From Streptomyces rhizosphaerihabitans (lineage in GTDB: Bacteria > Actinomycetota > Actinomycetes > Streptomycetales > Streptomycetaceae): a stretch of DNA of 64,000 bases. Positions 16,913 through 26,000 of this stretch are shown one piece after another; within the stretch, counting starts at the first letter, position 1; each line of letters starts with the position of its first letter. Location of the stretch: positions 83,427 through 147,426 of the forward strand of contig NZ_JAODTZ010000023.1 of the NCBI RefSeq assembly GCF_025399795.1. The letters are read 5' to 3'. Made by a program: the position numbers and the translations under genes. A model generated the notes under the pieces. The model did no database searches. It saw nothing but the letters and a program-made list of their open reading frames with translations, and was not told the DNA's origin.

Positions 16913-18155
16913 ATGATCCGTGCGTACAAGTTCCTGCTGCGGCCCACCGTCCGGCAGGCGCAGGCGCTGGGCGAGATGCTGCGGGATCACTGCTCTCTCT
17001 ACAACGGGGCTTTGCAGGAGCGCCGTGACGCCTGGCGGCACCCGTCGAAGACCAGCGTCCAGTACGGGGTGCAGTCCGCGCAGCTCAAGGAGATCCGGGC
17101 GTTCGACCCGGAGCGTCAGGGCCGCTGGTCCTTCTCCTCGCAGCAGGCCACTCTGCGCCGCCTGGACAAGGCGTTCGCCGCGTTTTTCCGTCGGGTCAAG
17201 TCCGGCGACACCCCGGGTTACCCGCGTTTTCGCGGGGTGAGCTGGTTCGACACGGTGGAGTTCCCGAAGGACGGGGACGGCTGCCGCTGGGACTCCACCC
17301 CGCACGACCCGGTCACCCGGGTCCGCCTCCAGGGTGTCGGCCATGTGAAGGTCAACCAGCACCGCCCGGTGGCCGGCCACGTCAAGACGGTCTCGGTCAA
17401 GCGCGAGGGCCGCAAGTGGTTCGTGATGCTCACCGCCGAACAGGACCAGCCAAAGCCGCTGCCCGCGACCGGCAGCGTGGTCGGGATCGACCTGGGCATC
17501 GCGAACTTCCTCGCCGACTCGGGTGGCGCCTTCGTGCCCAACCCGCGCCACGGCCGCCGTGCGGCCGCCAGGCTCCAGGCCGCGCAGCAGGCCCTGTCCC
17601 GGTTCCCGCGCTGCAAGGCCAGGGACCGCACCGGCAACCACCGGCGCGCGGTGGAGAAGGTCGCCCACCTGCACGGCAAGGTCCGCCGCCAACGGCTCGA
17701 CCACGCGCACAAGACCGCGCTCGGCCTGGTCCGCGCGCACGATGTCATCGCGCACGAAGACCTCAAGATCCGCAACATGAGCAGGGCCCCGGCGCCGAAG
17801 CCCGACCCCGGCCGGTCGGGCGTGTTCCTGCCGAACGGGGCTGCGGCGAAGGCCGGGCTGAACCGTTCGATCGCTGATGCCGGTTGGGGGGTGTTCCTGA
17901 CGATCCTGCACGCCAAGGCTGAAAGCGCCGGACGGGGAGTGATCGCCGTGGACCCCCGCAACACTCCCCCAGACTCCGTCCGGGGGCACCCCCACCCGCA
18001 CCTGCCCCCACTGCGGGCACACCGCCAAGGAGAACCGGCCCACACAGGAAAAGTTCCACTGCGTCGCCTGCGGACATATTGCGCACGCGGACACCGTGGG
18101 AGCACTCAACCTTCTACGGGCCGGGCTGGTCCGTCGCGACGCCGACCCGGCATAG
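16913..18155 (+). pseudogene. tnpB: TnpB (RNA-guided nuclease family), frameshifted near the C-terminus
   Basis: From ATG 16913 (MIRAYKFLLRPTVRQ) the frame is typical TnpB: RuvC-I Asp in VVGIDLGIANF and RuvC-II Glu in VIAHEDLKIRNM. After VIAVDPRN (about 17962) it is knocked out of frame by roughly 28 extra bases containing a GC palindrome. The proper zinc ribbon (CPHCGH ... CVACGH) and RuvC-III Asp (HADTVGALNLL) resume in another frame from ~17994 to the TAG at 18155. As it stands, translation loses the ribbon and the third catalytic Asp and runs on to 18238, so the nuclease should be dead. The hairpin and GAGGAGTCAC just beyond would be the 3' end of a guide RNA in an active element. Confidence 0.88.
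17964..17991. repeat. Small GC-rich palindromic repeat inserted in tnpB
   Basis: The hairpin arms are 17966-17974 and 17978-17986 (CCCCC plus GAC paired with GTC plus GGGGG, one mismatch) around a TCC loop, followed by CACCCCC. Units of this form are a familiar dispersed repeat in Streptomyces genomes. Its length, about 28 bases more than TnpB needs here, accounts for the frameshift. Confidence 0.75.
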
Positions 18156-18162
18156 CGAGAAG

Positions 18163-18182
18163 CCCCGTCCTGAAGGACGGGG
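18163..18182 (+). ncRNA. Right-end hairpin, likely 3' part of the TnpB guide (omega) RNA scaffold
   Basis: CCCCGTCC and GGACGGGG pair around TGAA just after the tnpB stop, followed by GAGGAGTCAC. In IS605-type elements the guide RNA derives from the tnpB 3' end and right end, with the guide taken from flanking DNA (here from about 18192). Only the terminal hairpin can be pointed to; the 5' extent is unknown. Confidence 0.45.
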
Positions 18183-18391
18183 AGGAGTCACGACAGACCG
18201 GACGGGTGACATCCCGAAAGCGGAACGCTCCTTCTTAAGTACGGGTTAAACGCGCCTTAAGGAACCATGGGCACCGCGTGCTTCCGCAAGTAACCGCAGC
18301 TCAGAGTGATTTGGTGTGCTCGGCTGTCAGTTGGCCTCTCAACAACTCGTGCGTAGCATCGGGGCCCACCGGTGCCGTCCACCGTTGGCAG

Positions 18392-18403
18392 GAGAGCGCT
18401 CTC
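18392..18403. promoter_or_regulatory. LacI-type palindromic operator (copy 2, GH16)
   Basis: GAGAGCGCTCTC, identical to the copy upstream of the protease gene, lies 83 bases before the GH16 start. The position suits repression of a carbohydrate-inducible secreted glucanase. No LacI-family gene is in the window. Confidence 0.62.
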
Positions 18404-18485
18404 ATCGATGCTCTCTCATCGCCCGCACAGCGGGCACGGGCCGGAGTACGGGTTCAAACTCCCCACAGACAATGTGTGTTCAGCC

Positions 18486-19754
18486 ATGGCTGCTCATCGC
18501 GCACGTCGATGGTCCCTCGGAGGACTGGCGTTGCTCCTCGCCACGGGCGTCGCCGGTGGCGTCCTCTTCGCCACCACGGGTCCCGCCGCGAACCAGGCCC
18601 ACGCCGCCTCGGTCGTGCAGACCTGGTCCGACGAATTCGACGGGGCCGCCGGAAGCGCGCCGAACTCCGCCAAGTGGACCTTGGAGACCGGTGGTTCGGG
18701 CAACGGCAACCATGAGCTGCAGTACTACACGAACAGCACCGGCAACGCCGCCCTCGACGGGAACGGCCACCTGGTCGTCACCGCGCGCAAGAACAGCGAC
18801 AGCGGACTCCAGTGCTGGAACGGAACCTGCCAGTACACATCGGCCCGGCTCAACACCGCGCGGGCCTTCACCCAGGCCTACGGCCGGTTCGAGGCCCGCA
18901 TCAAGGTGCCGCGCGGACAGGGGGTCTGGCCCGCCTTCTGGATGCTGGGCGACAACCTGGGCAGCGCGGGCTGGCCGAACAGCGGCGAGATCGACGTCAT
19001 GGAGAACGTCGGCAAGGAACCCGGCACGGTGCACGGGACCATCCACGGCCCGGGATACTCCGGCGCCGGCGGCATCGGCGCCGCGTACACCCTGCCGGGC
19101 GGCAAGGCCTTCGCGGACGACTTCCACGTGTTCGCCGTCGACTGGAGCCCCACCGCCATCACCTGGTCCGTGGACGGGCAGACGTACGAGACCCGCACAC
19201 CGTCCGACGTGAACGGCAACAAGTGGGTCTACGACCACCCGTTCTTCGTCATCCTGAATCTCGCGGTCGGCGGTGACTGGCCCGGCAGCCCGGATTCCGG
19301 CACCTCCTTCCCGCAGACCATGACCGTCGACTATGTGCGGGTCTCGGCCGCGGACACTTCCCAGCCCACCGCCAGGACCGGAGCCATCAAGGGCATCGGT
19401 GGCATGTGCCTCGACGTGGCGGGCGCCTCCAGCGCCGACGGGACACCGGTCCAGCTGCACGGCTGCAACGGGGCCGACGCCCAGAAGTGGACCGTGGGCA
19501 GCGACGGCACTGTACGAGCCCTGGGCAAGTGCCTCGACGTACTCGCCGCCTCCACCGAGAACGGGGCCGCGGTTCAGCTCTACAGCTGCAACGGTACGAA
19601 GGCGCAGCAGTGGACCCTCACCTCCGCCGGTGATCTGACGAACACCGGCGCGGACAAGTGCCTCGACGCCAAGGACAGCTCCTCGGCCGACGGCACCCGC
19701 CTGCAGATCTGGACCTGCGGCGGAACGGCCAACCAGAAGTGGACGCTCGGCTGA
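18486..19754 (+). CDS. Secreted GH16 endo-beta-1,3-glucanase with C-terminal ricin-B (CBM13) domain
   Basis: 422 residues from ATG 18486. The signal peptide (~1-41, RARRWSLGGLALLLATGVAGG) is cut near AHA. The GH16 domain (~45-285) has the catalytic signature GEIDVMENVG, where the two Glu flanking the Asp are nucleophile and acid/base, plus WPAFWMLG upstream and FFVILNLAVGG downstream. The last ~125 residues are a ricin-B trefoil with three QxW-type repeats (DAQKWTV, AQQWTL, NQKWTL) that bind polysaccharide. By family the enzyme cuts laminarin or fungal-wall beta-1,3-glucan outside the cell. No clear ribosome binding site is seen at this start. A LacI-type operator is upstream and a terminator hairpin downstream. 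Confidence 0.93.
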   Translation: MAAHRARRWSLGGLALLLATGVAGGVLFATTGPAANQAHAASVVQTWSDEFDGAAGSAPNSAKWTLETGGSGNGNHELQYYTNSTGNAALDGNGHLVVTARKNSDSGLQCWNGTCQYTSARLNTARAFTQAYGRFEARIKVPRGQGVWPAFWMLGDNLGSAGWPNSGEIDVMENVGKEPGTVHGTIHGPGYSGAGGIGAAYTLPGGKAFADDFHVFAVDWSPTAITWSVDGQTYETRTPSDVNGNKWVYDHPFFVILNLAVGGDWPGSPDSGTSFPQTMTVDYVRVSAADTSQPTARTGAIKGIGGMCLDVAGASSADGTPVQLHGCNGADAQKWTVGSDGTVRALGKCLDVLAASTENGAAVQLYSCNGTKAQQWTLTSAGDLTNTGADKCLDAKDSSSADGTRLQIWTCGGTANQKWTLG

Positions 19755-19821
19755 CCGGGCCTCTTCCAGGACGCCGAGCCCACGGCGATCCGCCTGACCC
19801 TGACCCCCTTCCAGGGTCCTG

Positions 19822-19848
19822 GCGCCCTGCCCCTCGCGGGCAGGGCGC
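19822..19848. terminator. Bidirectional hairpin between convergent genes
   Basis: Perfect 11-bp arms (GCGCCCTGCCC at 19822-19832, complement at 19838-19848) around a 5-base loop, between the GH16 stop and the glutaredoxin stop. Confidence 0.85.
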
Positions 19849-19878
19849 GGAACCGGGCGGCGAGCGCCGGGGAGAGGG

Positions 19879-20160
19879 TCAGGGCCTGCCTTTGGTGAGG
19901 AAGTGGGGCGCGTGCGTCGCCACCGCCGACATGACCTGCCGCTTCGACGGGTTCACCATCGAGGTGCCCGCAACCGTCACGGTCGGGACGGTCTCGTTCC
20001 CGTCCGCGACCGAGCGGACGAAGGCGGCTGCCTCGGGGTCCGCCCAGATGTTCTTCTCGGTGTACCGCAACCGGCTGAAGCGCAGCCGCAGGCGCAATTT
20101 CATGCAGTACGGGCACAGCGGCCGCCAGTAGACGACCACGCCCTCGTCGTTCCCGGTCAC
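19879..20160 (-). CDS. Glutaredoxin/mycoredoxin-like protein
   Basis: 93 residues from GTG 20160 behind a G-run ribosome binding site. The thioredoxin-fold active site is YWRPLCPYCMKL (CPYC near residues 16-19), then the cis-Pro loop ETVPTVTVAG and a C-terminal helix. Size and motif match actinobacterial mycoredoxin/glutaredoxin-like proteins that reduce mixed disulfides with low-molecular-weight thiols such as mycothiol. It is monocistronic and convergent with the glucanase gene. Confidence 0.87.
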   Translation of the reverse strand: MTGNDEGVVVYWRPLCPYCMKLRLRLRFSRLRYTEKNIWADPEAAAFVRSVADGNETVPTVTVAGTSMVNPSKRQVMSAVATHAPHFLTKGRP

Positions 20161-20412
20161 GGATCTCCCCCCCCTTGATCGTCACGGTGTTCCGGGCAGC
20201 GTAGACGAGCGGCCGGGCGGTGCCCAGGGCGTCCGGAACCCGGGCGGGGCCGGGTCGGCCGAAGGAGAGGCCGTCGCGCGAGGCGCGTCTGTTCGCTTCG
20301 GCAGGGGATATCGATGCAAACCGGTACTCCGGTCGCGCGCCACGGGTGAGCGAATATGGTGGAACCCTGACAAATCGGAATGCATGGGCGGTTAACGGTC
20401 TACGGAAGTGTC

Positions 20413-22506
20413 ATGGGTGCATCGCTGGACGGACTGGGCCGACCGGGGTCGGAGCTGGACGAGGCCGTTCTCAGGGCGCTCTTCTCCGAGTCGACCGTGG
20501 GCCTGCATGTCCTCGACTCACAGCTTCGCCTGGTGCGGTTCAACACGGCGGCCCGCTATGTCCGGGCGTTCGCCCTGGAGGAGGCCCTGGGCCGTCACCC
20601 GAGGGAGTGGGCCGGTGACTTCTACACGGGAAACTATGAGGCGACCGTGCTGGAGGTGCTGGACACGGGTGTGCCGGCTCTGGACGTGGAGGTGCGCGGC
20701 CACCTGAGTCCCGACAAGCCCGAGATCGTCCTGTCGGTCTCCTGCTTCCGGCTGGAGGACGCGGCCGGCGGGGTCATGGGGGTGGCGACGGCGGTCGTGG
20801 ACATCACCGAGCGGAAACGGGCGGCTGCGCGTCTGGCCCTGCTGGAGAGTGCGAGCGGGCGCATCGGCACGACGCTGGACATCTTCCGTACGGCGCAGGA
20901 GTTCGCCGACGAGATGGTGCCCGCGCTGGCCGACACGGTGGTGATCGAGGTTCTGGACTCCGTCCTGCGGGGCGAGGTATCCGCGCCGGGCACCGTGATG
21001 GAGTTCGGGGCTCTGCGGTGCACGGGCCGTCGTTCCGTCGCTCCGGAGGCCGAGCGGTACCTTCCCTCCATCGGTGAGGCGATCGGCCTGTCCTCGGCGA
21101 CCCCGTTCGCCCAGTGTCTGTCCGACCTCCAGCCGCGCATCATCGAGCACTTGAGCCCGGACGCGGGCTGGCTGGGGCGAGAACCCGTGCGGGGGCGCCG
21201 CATGATCGAGGCGGGGGCGCATTCGGTCCTCGTGCTGCCACTGGCGGCCCGCGGCTCCGTGGTCGGAGTGGCGCACTGCTTCCGGCACAGCACCCCGCAC
21301 GCCTTCGACGACGGCGAACTCGCGCTGGCGGCCGAACTCGCCGATCGCGTGGCCCTGTGCCTGGACAACGCCCGGCTGTACACCAGGGAGCGATCGGCGG
21401 CCCGCGTCCTCCAGCTCAGTCTGCGACCGGCCCGGATCTCCGGCCATACCGCGGTGGAGACCGCCTACAGCTACTGTCCGCTCGGCGCCGGCGGAGACTG
21501 GTTCGACGTGATCCCGCTGTCCGGAGCGCGGGTGGCCCTGGTGACGGGCGACACCGAGGGCAGGGGCCTGAGGGCCGCCGCCACCATGGGTGAGGTGAGG
21601 GCCGCGATCAGCGCGCTGGCCGTGCTCGACCTGGCACCCGACGAGGTCCTGGAGCGCCTGCACGACCTGGTGACCCGGCTTCGCGGAGAACGGCCCCGTG
21701 AGCCGGATGCCCCGGCCGACGACGAGCTCCAGGACACGACCTGCGTCTACCTGGTCTACAGCCCCGTCACCCGCCGATGCGCGGTCGCGAGTGCCGGGCA
21801 TCCGCCTCCGGTGCTGGCCCTGCCCGACGGGACCGTCGAGTACGCCGTGGTGCCCACCGGGCCGTCGCTGGGCCGGGGTCTGGCGAAGTACGGCACGGCC
21901 GAGTTCGAGCTCGCCGAGGGCAGCATCCTCCTGATGTCCAACACCGCCATGCTGCGCGCTGTCTCGGAGGACCCGTACGAGCAGTTGGCCCGGATCAGCG
22001 GTGCGTTGCTGCCGGCCGACCGGCCCCTGCAGAAGATCTGTGACGAGGTGCTGTACCGGCTGACGCCGGAGCACGCGGAGAACGACGCCGTCCTGCTGCT
22101 GGCCCGTACCCGCGCCCTGGGAGCGGATCAGGTCGCGTCGTGGACGCTGCCCAACCACCCCGCCTCCGTTGCGGAGGCGCGCGCCTGCACCGAGCGCGCA
22201 CTGGCGGCCTGGGGCCTGGAACAGCACGCCTTCACCGCCACTCTGGTGGTCAGCGAACTCGTCACGAACGCGGTGCGTTACGCGGACGGTCCCATTGAAG
22301 TACGCCTCATCCTCGACGGCTCCGCCATCGTCTGCGAGGTGACCGACGACAGCAGTACCGCGCCGCATCTGAGGCACGCGGAAGAGGTCGACGAGGGTGG
22401 CCGGGGCCTCTACCTCACCTGGCAGGTCAGCCGCCGCTGGGGAACCCGTCCCGAGGCCCGCGGGAAGACGATCTGGGCGGAAATCGCCCTGTCCGAGGGC
22501 GGATGA
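20413..22506 (+). CDS. PAS-GAF-SpoIIE-HATPase protein with degenerate phosphatase site
   Basis: About 697 residues from ATG 20413 (CGGAAG upstream; a start at 20380 is possible). The order is PAS (~20-135, ending VVDITERKRAAAR), GAF (~145-325), PP2C/SpoIIE-like (~340-555) and an RsbW-like HATPase (~575-697, SELVTNAVRYADG and DEGGRGLYLTWQ). Such proteins act on anti-anti-sigma factors in partner-switching pathways. Metal motifs GGDWFDVIPL and GDTEGRG are present. However, the segment that should read YTDG is MSNTAML, so a metal-binding Asp is missing and phosphatase activity is doubtful. It may work as a sensor-kinase or pseudophosphatase. The next gene, a YihY protein, follows on the same strand. 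Confidence 0.88.
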   Translation: MGASLDGLGRPGSELDEAVLRALFSESTVGLHVLDSQLRLVRFNTAARYVRAFALEEALGRHPREWAGDFYTGNYEATVLEVLDTGVPALDVEVRGHLSPDKPEIVLSVSCFRLEDAAGGVMGVATAVVDITERKRAAARLALLESASGRIGTTLDIFRTAQEFADEMVPALADTVVIEVLDSVLRGEVSAPGTVMEFGALRCTGRRSVAPEAERYLPSIGEAIGLSSATPFAQCLSDLQPRIIEHLSPDAGWLGREPVRGRRMIEAGAHSVLVLPLAARGSVVGVAHCFRHSTPHAFDDGELALAAELADRVALCLDNARLYTRERSAARVLQLSLRPARISGHTAVETAYSYCPLGAGGDWFDVIPLSGARVALVTGDTEGRGLRAAATMGEVRAAISALAVLDLAPDEVLERLHDLVTRLRGERPREPDAPADDELQDTTCVYLVYSPVTRRCAVASAGHPPPVLALPDGTVEYAVVPTGPSLGRGLAKYGTAEFELAEGSILLMSNTAMLRAVSEDPYEQLARISGALLPADRPLQKICDEVLYRLTPEHAENDAVLLLARTRALGADQVASWTLPNHPASVAEARACTERALAAWGLEQHAFTATLVVSELVTNAVRYADGPIEVRLILDGSAIVCEVTDDSSTAPHLRHAEEVDEGGRGLYLTWQVSRRWGTRPEARGKTIWAEIALSEGG

Positions 22507-22595
22507 GAACGCGAGGCCGTTGGGCCGGCGAGTGAGTGCTCCGGGTACGCGGAGCAGGGCGCCCTGGTGAGGGAGGGAGCCGGTCGGGACCGGCG

Positions 22596-23675
22596 GTGAC
22601 GGCCGACCGGGTGACCTGGCGCGCGTCGCCCGCCCGGCCGCCGCCGCCCGGCCGTGTCGTCCGTCCCTGCCCGGACGGCCGTCCGTTACGCTCGCAGCGC
22701 CATACCGGGCCCGAATATACGGAGGACAGGACGGCGGGGATCAATCGCGAGCGCCTCGTCAGGACGCTGACGTTCTGGCTGCGTCCCGCCTTCGCGTTGC
22801 GGGTCGTCAACCGTTTCCAGAAGATCGTCGGTTTCGACCGCTCGATGGCCCTGGCATCCAGTGCGCTCACCGCGCTGATCCCGCTCACGATTCTCTGCGG
22901 CGCCGTGCTGAGCAGCTTCTCCGACTACGACGCCGCCGAGCGGATCATCCAGCGCTACGGCCTCACCGGGCAGGGCGCCGAGGCGGTCAGATCACTGCTC
23001 GCCCCCGCCGAGGGCACCACTGCCAGCGTGGGTGTCTTCGGCGGTGTGTTCCTGATCATCTCCGTACTGAGCTTCTCGCGCGCGGCGCAGCGACTGTTCG
23101 AACAGACCTGGCAACTGACCCCGCTCAGCGTCCGCAACACCAGGAACGGCCTGTGGTGGATCCTCGGGCTCGGCGGCTACGCGGCGGCCACCGGGTGGCT
23201 CCACGCGGTTCTGGGGGGGAGCAAGCTCGGGGTGGTGGCTTCGGTGTGCGAGATCCCGGTGAGCGTCGTCTTCCTCGTCTGGAGCGGCTGGGACCTGTCG
23301 GCGAAGCGGATCCCCTGGCGCGATCTGTTGCCGTTCGGCATCACGGCGGCCGTCCTGACCGCGCTCTACTCGGTGGGCGCGACCGTCTACCTTCCGCGCC
23401 TGTTCAACTCCTACGCGGCACGCTACGGAGCCGTCGGTGCCGTATTCGCGATGATCTCCGCGCTCTTCGCCGCGATGTTCGTCATCGTCGCGTCGGCGGC
23501 CCTCGGGCGTGAGATGCGCGACGAGTTCACCCGGATCCGTGGGGGCGACCGCCCCTCGGACGACGAGGTCCGCCGCCAGTGGGACAGTGTGGTCGAACAG
23601 GCCCGGTCGCGCTGGCGCACCACACGCGAGCAGGTCTCCTCCCACCGCCGCACCAAGGACGCGAAGAAGCCGTAG
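22596..23675 (+). CDS. YihY/BrkB-family membrane protein
   Basis: Hydrophobic protein with six or so spans. Family hallmarks include FALRVVNRFQKIVGFDRSMALASSALTALIPL near the front and AMISALFAAMFVIVASAALGREM near the end, then a charged C-terminal tail rich in Arg and Lys. The start is uncertain: GTG 22596 or 22611 are in frame, but residues before INRERLVRTL look non-conserved. A GGAGGA at ~22720 suggests the true start may be nearer that point with a rare codon. Function is unknown in bacteria (once proposed as RNase BN, now considered wrong). It ends three bases from the stop of the next, convergent gene. Confidence 0.82.
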   Translation: MTADRVTWRASPARPPPPGRVVRPCPDGRPLRSQRHTGPEYTEDRTAGINRERLVRTLTFWLRPAFALRVVNRFQKIVGFDRSMALASSALTALIPLTILCGAVLSSFSDYDAAERIIQRYGLTGQGAEAVRSLLAPAEGTTASVGVFGGVFLIISVLSFSRAAQRLFEQTWQLTPLSVRNTRNGLWWILGLGGYAAATGWLHAVLGGSKLGVVASVCEIPVSVVFLVWSGWDLSAKRIPWRDLLPFGITAAVLTALYSVGATVYLPRLFNSYAARYGAVGAVFAMISALFAAMFVIVASAALGREMRDEFTRIRGGDRPSDDEVRRQWDSVVEQARSRWRTTREQVSSHRRTKDAKKP

Positions 23676-23678
23676 GGG

Positions 23679-25745
23679 CTACTTCGCGCGGGCGACGAGG
23701 AGGGCGACGTCGTCGTGGTCGTCGGAGTTGCGCAGGCCGTACAGCAGAAGGTCGCAGATCTCCTCGAGCGGCAGGCCCGGTTCGTCGAGGAAGCTGAGGA
23801 GGACGTCCAGGCGGTCGTCGATGGGATGCAGCCGGGTCTCGACCAGGCCGTCCGTGTACAGGACGAGCAGGTCGTCGGGGTTGAGTTCCACCGTGGTGGT
23901 CTCGAAGGGGATGCCGCCGACGCCGAGGGGGGCGCCCGACGGCAGGTCCAGCAGCTTGGCGGCGGCGCCGGGACGGGCCAGCGCGGGCGGCATGTGTCCG
24001 GCGTTGGCGATGCGGCACTGCTTGCTGTGGGGGTCGTACACGGCGTAGAGACAGGTGACGATGTAGTGCTCCAGGTCGCACGTGATCTTGTCGAGGTGGT
24101 GGAGCACGTCTCCGGGGTCGAGGTCGAGGTCGGCGTAGGCGCAGGTGGCGGTGCGCAGCCGGCCCATGGTGGCGGCGGCGTCGATGCCGTTGCCCATGAC
24201 GTCGCCGACGACCAGGGCGGTCCGGTCGTCGGCCAGCGGAATCACGTCGTACCAGTCGCCGCCGACCTCACTGGTGGCCTGGGCGGGCTGATAGCGGGAC
24301 GCGACCTCCAGACCCGTGAGGTGGGGCGGATGCTCGGGCAGCAGACTGCGCTGCAGGGTGACGGCGGTGTTGCGCACGCTCTGGAACCACCGGGCGTTGT
24401 CGATGGCCACGGCGGCGCGGGTCGCCAGCTCGCTCGCGAGGACGACATCGTCGTCGTCGAAAGGAAGCGGGTTGCGGGTGCGCTTGAGGTCGAGGGCGCC
24501 GAGCACCTCACCGTGCGCGATCAGCGGAACGGCGAGATACGAGTGGACGCCGGCCCGTGCCAGGAGGGCGGTGCCCTCGGCGTCGCGGGCGATGCGCGGC
24601 AGATCGTGCTCGCCGACGTGCCGCACCAGGACCGGTCTGCCGGTGTGGACGCACAGGGTCACCAGGCGGTCACCTTCGTACGTGGCGAGGTCACCGGGAG
24701 GGTCGGCGGCGCGCAGTGCCACGGTGGGGTGGGACGCCTTGAGCGCGAGAGCGCGGAAGAACTCCGGGCCGTTGTCCGGCCTGCGCTTGCGCCGGCAGGC
24801 CAGGACGGAGTCGAGGACGTCCACGGCGACCACGTCGGCCAGCTCGGGGGCGGCGATCTCGGCCAGTTCGCGGGCGGTCTGCTCCACCTCCAGGGTGGTG
24901 CCGACGCGCGTGGAGGCGCTGGCGATGAGCGCGAGACGACGCCGGGCCCGGTCGGCCTCGGCGGCCGCGCGATGGCGTTCGGTGACGTCGACGACCGAGG
25001 CGGCCGCCCCCAGGACCCGTCCGCCCGCGTCCTCCAGCCGGTAGAAGGACAGGGACCAGGCATGTTCGTGGTCGGGATCGGCCGGAGGGCGGCCCACGTG
25101 GTACTGGTCGAGCAGCGGTGTGCCCGTGGTGAGCACCTGACGCAGCGCCGACTCGACGGTGTCCACATCGGGAAAGGGCAGAGTCTCCCGCAGGTGACGG
25201 CCGACGTGGTCCTCGGCGGGGATGCCGTCGATCCGTTCCAGCGCCGGGTTGACCATGAGATAGCGCAGGTCGGGGTCCATCAGGGCCAGACCGATCGGCG
25301 ACTGGTTGATCAGCTGTTCGCACAGGGCCAGATCGGTCTCCACCCGCTGGAGCAGAGTGTGGTCGGCGGCGATACCGAGGGCGTAGACATCCCCGAGATC
25401 GTCCAGGAGCCGCATGTTGCGGAACTCCATCAGACGGGTGCTGCCGTCCTTGTGCCGGATGGGGAAGGCGCCGGCCCAACTGCGCCCCGTCTCCAGCACA
25501 TCGGCGAACAACTTGGTGACGGACTGCATGTGCTCGGGGTGGATGATCAGGCGCGCCGCGTACTTGCCGAGAGCCTCTTCCGCCGAATAGCCGATGAGTT
25601 CCTCGGCCTGAGGGGTCCAGAAGACGATGCGTCCCTCGGCGTCGAGGACCATCGCGCCCACGCTGAGCACATCCAGCAGGCCGGTCGGCCGGGAAGGGTC
25701 GGGCTCGTAGCCTCCACTGTCGGACTGCGAGGAATCGGCTGTCAT
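23679..25745 (-). CDS. PAS-PAS-GAF-SpoIIE protein phosphatase
   Basis: 688 residues from ATG 25745 with GGAGGAGGG upstream. Two PAS domains (~25-135 and ~145-265), GAF (~280-455, AGVHSYLAVPLIAHGEVLGALDL) and SpoIIE/PP2C (~475-688). Metal motifs are intact: VGGDWYDVIPL, VGDVMGNGIDAAATMG, LYTDGLVETR and DDVALLVARAK. Unlike its neighbours it has no HATPase domain. The likely role is dephosphorylation of anti-anti-sigma proteins in response to a signal sensed by PAS and GAF. The promoter lies in the 255-bp divergent gap to the next phosphatase gene. Confidence 0.9.
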   Translation of the reverse strand: MTADSSQSDSGGYEPDPSRPTGLLDVLSVGAMVLDAEGRIVFWTPQAEELIGYSAEEALGKYAARLIIHPEHMQSVTKLFADVLETGRSWAGAFPIRHKDGSTRLMEFRNMRLLDDLGDVYALGIAADHTLLQRVETDLALCEQLINQSPIGLALMDPDLRYLMVNPALERIDGIPAEDHVGRHLRETLPFPDVDTVESALRQVLTTGTPLLDQYHVGRPPADPDHEHAWSLSFYRLEDAGGRVLGAAASVVDVTERHRAAAEADRARRRLALIASASTRVGTTLEVEQTARELAEIAAPELADVVAVDVLDSVLACRRKRRPDNGPEFFRALALKASHPTVALRAADPPGDLATYEGDRLVTLCVHTGRPVLVRHVGEHDLPRIARDAEGTALLARAGVHSYLAVPLIAHGEVLGALDLKRTRNPLPFDDDDVVLASELATRAAVAIDNARWFQSVRNTAVTLQRSLLPEHPPHLTGLEVASRYQPAQATSEVGGDWYDVIPLADDRTALVVGDVMGNGIDAAATMGRLRTATCAYADLDLDPGDVLHHLDKITCDLEHYIVTCLYAVYDPHSKQCRIANAGHMPPALARPGAAAKLLDLPSGAPLGVGGIPFETTTVELNPDDLLVLYTDGLVETRLHPIDDRLDVLLSFLDEPGLPLEEICDLLLYGLRNSDDHDDVALLVARAK

Positions 25746-26000
25746 TCCTGGCCCTCCTCCACCGGCCGCGGCGCGGTGTGCCGGGCTCCGTCGCCGTCGC
25801 CGCGCACCTGTGTGCCGACCCCGGCCCTTCCATGCTGCGCCCTGCCCTCGGCCTTGCCCACTCCAGAGCGGCGCCTTGGCATGTTCGGGCCAGGGAGCGG
25901 GTGCCGTGCGGACGCTGCCCGGATCCGGTGATCATCCGCCGGACCGTGCACATCGGGCGGACAAGCAGGAACATGGTCGTGTGTAAAGGATGAGAGCTTC

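Larger units (their letters stand above)
16341..18191. mobile_element. IS200/IS605-family insertion sequence with divergent tnpA and tnpB
   Basis: A Y1 transposase gene (minus) and a tnpB gene (plus) diverge from about 16.9 kb. The left side starts after TTGAT (16336-16340), the target/TAM sequence known for ISDra2-like elements. A subterminal hairpin follows at 16354-16371 (CCCGGCC, TTCG loop, GGCCGGG). The right side has a hairpin CCCCGTCC/GGACGGGG at 18163-18182 followed by GAGGAGTCAC, a typical right-end layout. There are no inverted terminal repeats or target duplications, as expected for single-strand transposition. The exact right boundary (near 18191) is inferred. The element lies between genes and interrupts nothing obvious. 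Confidence 0.8.
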
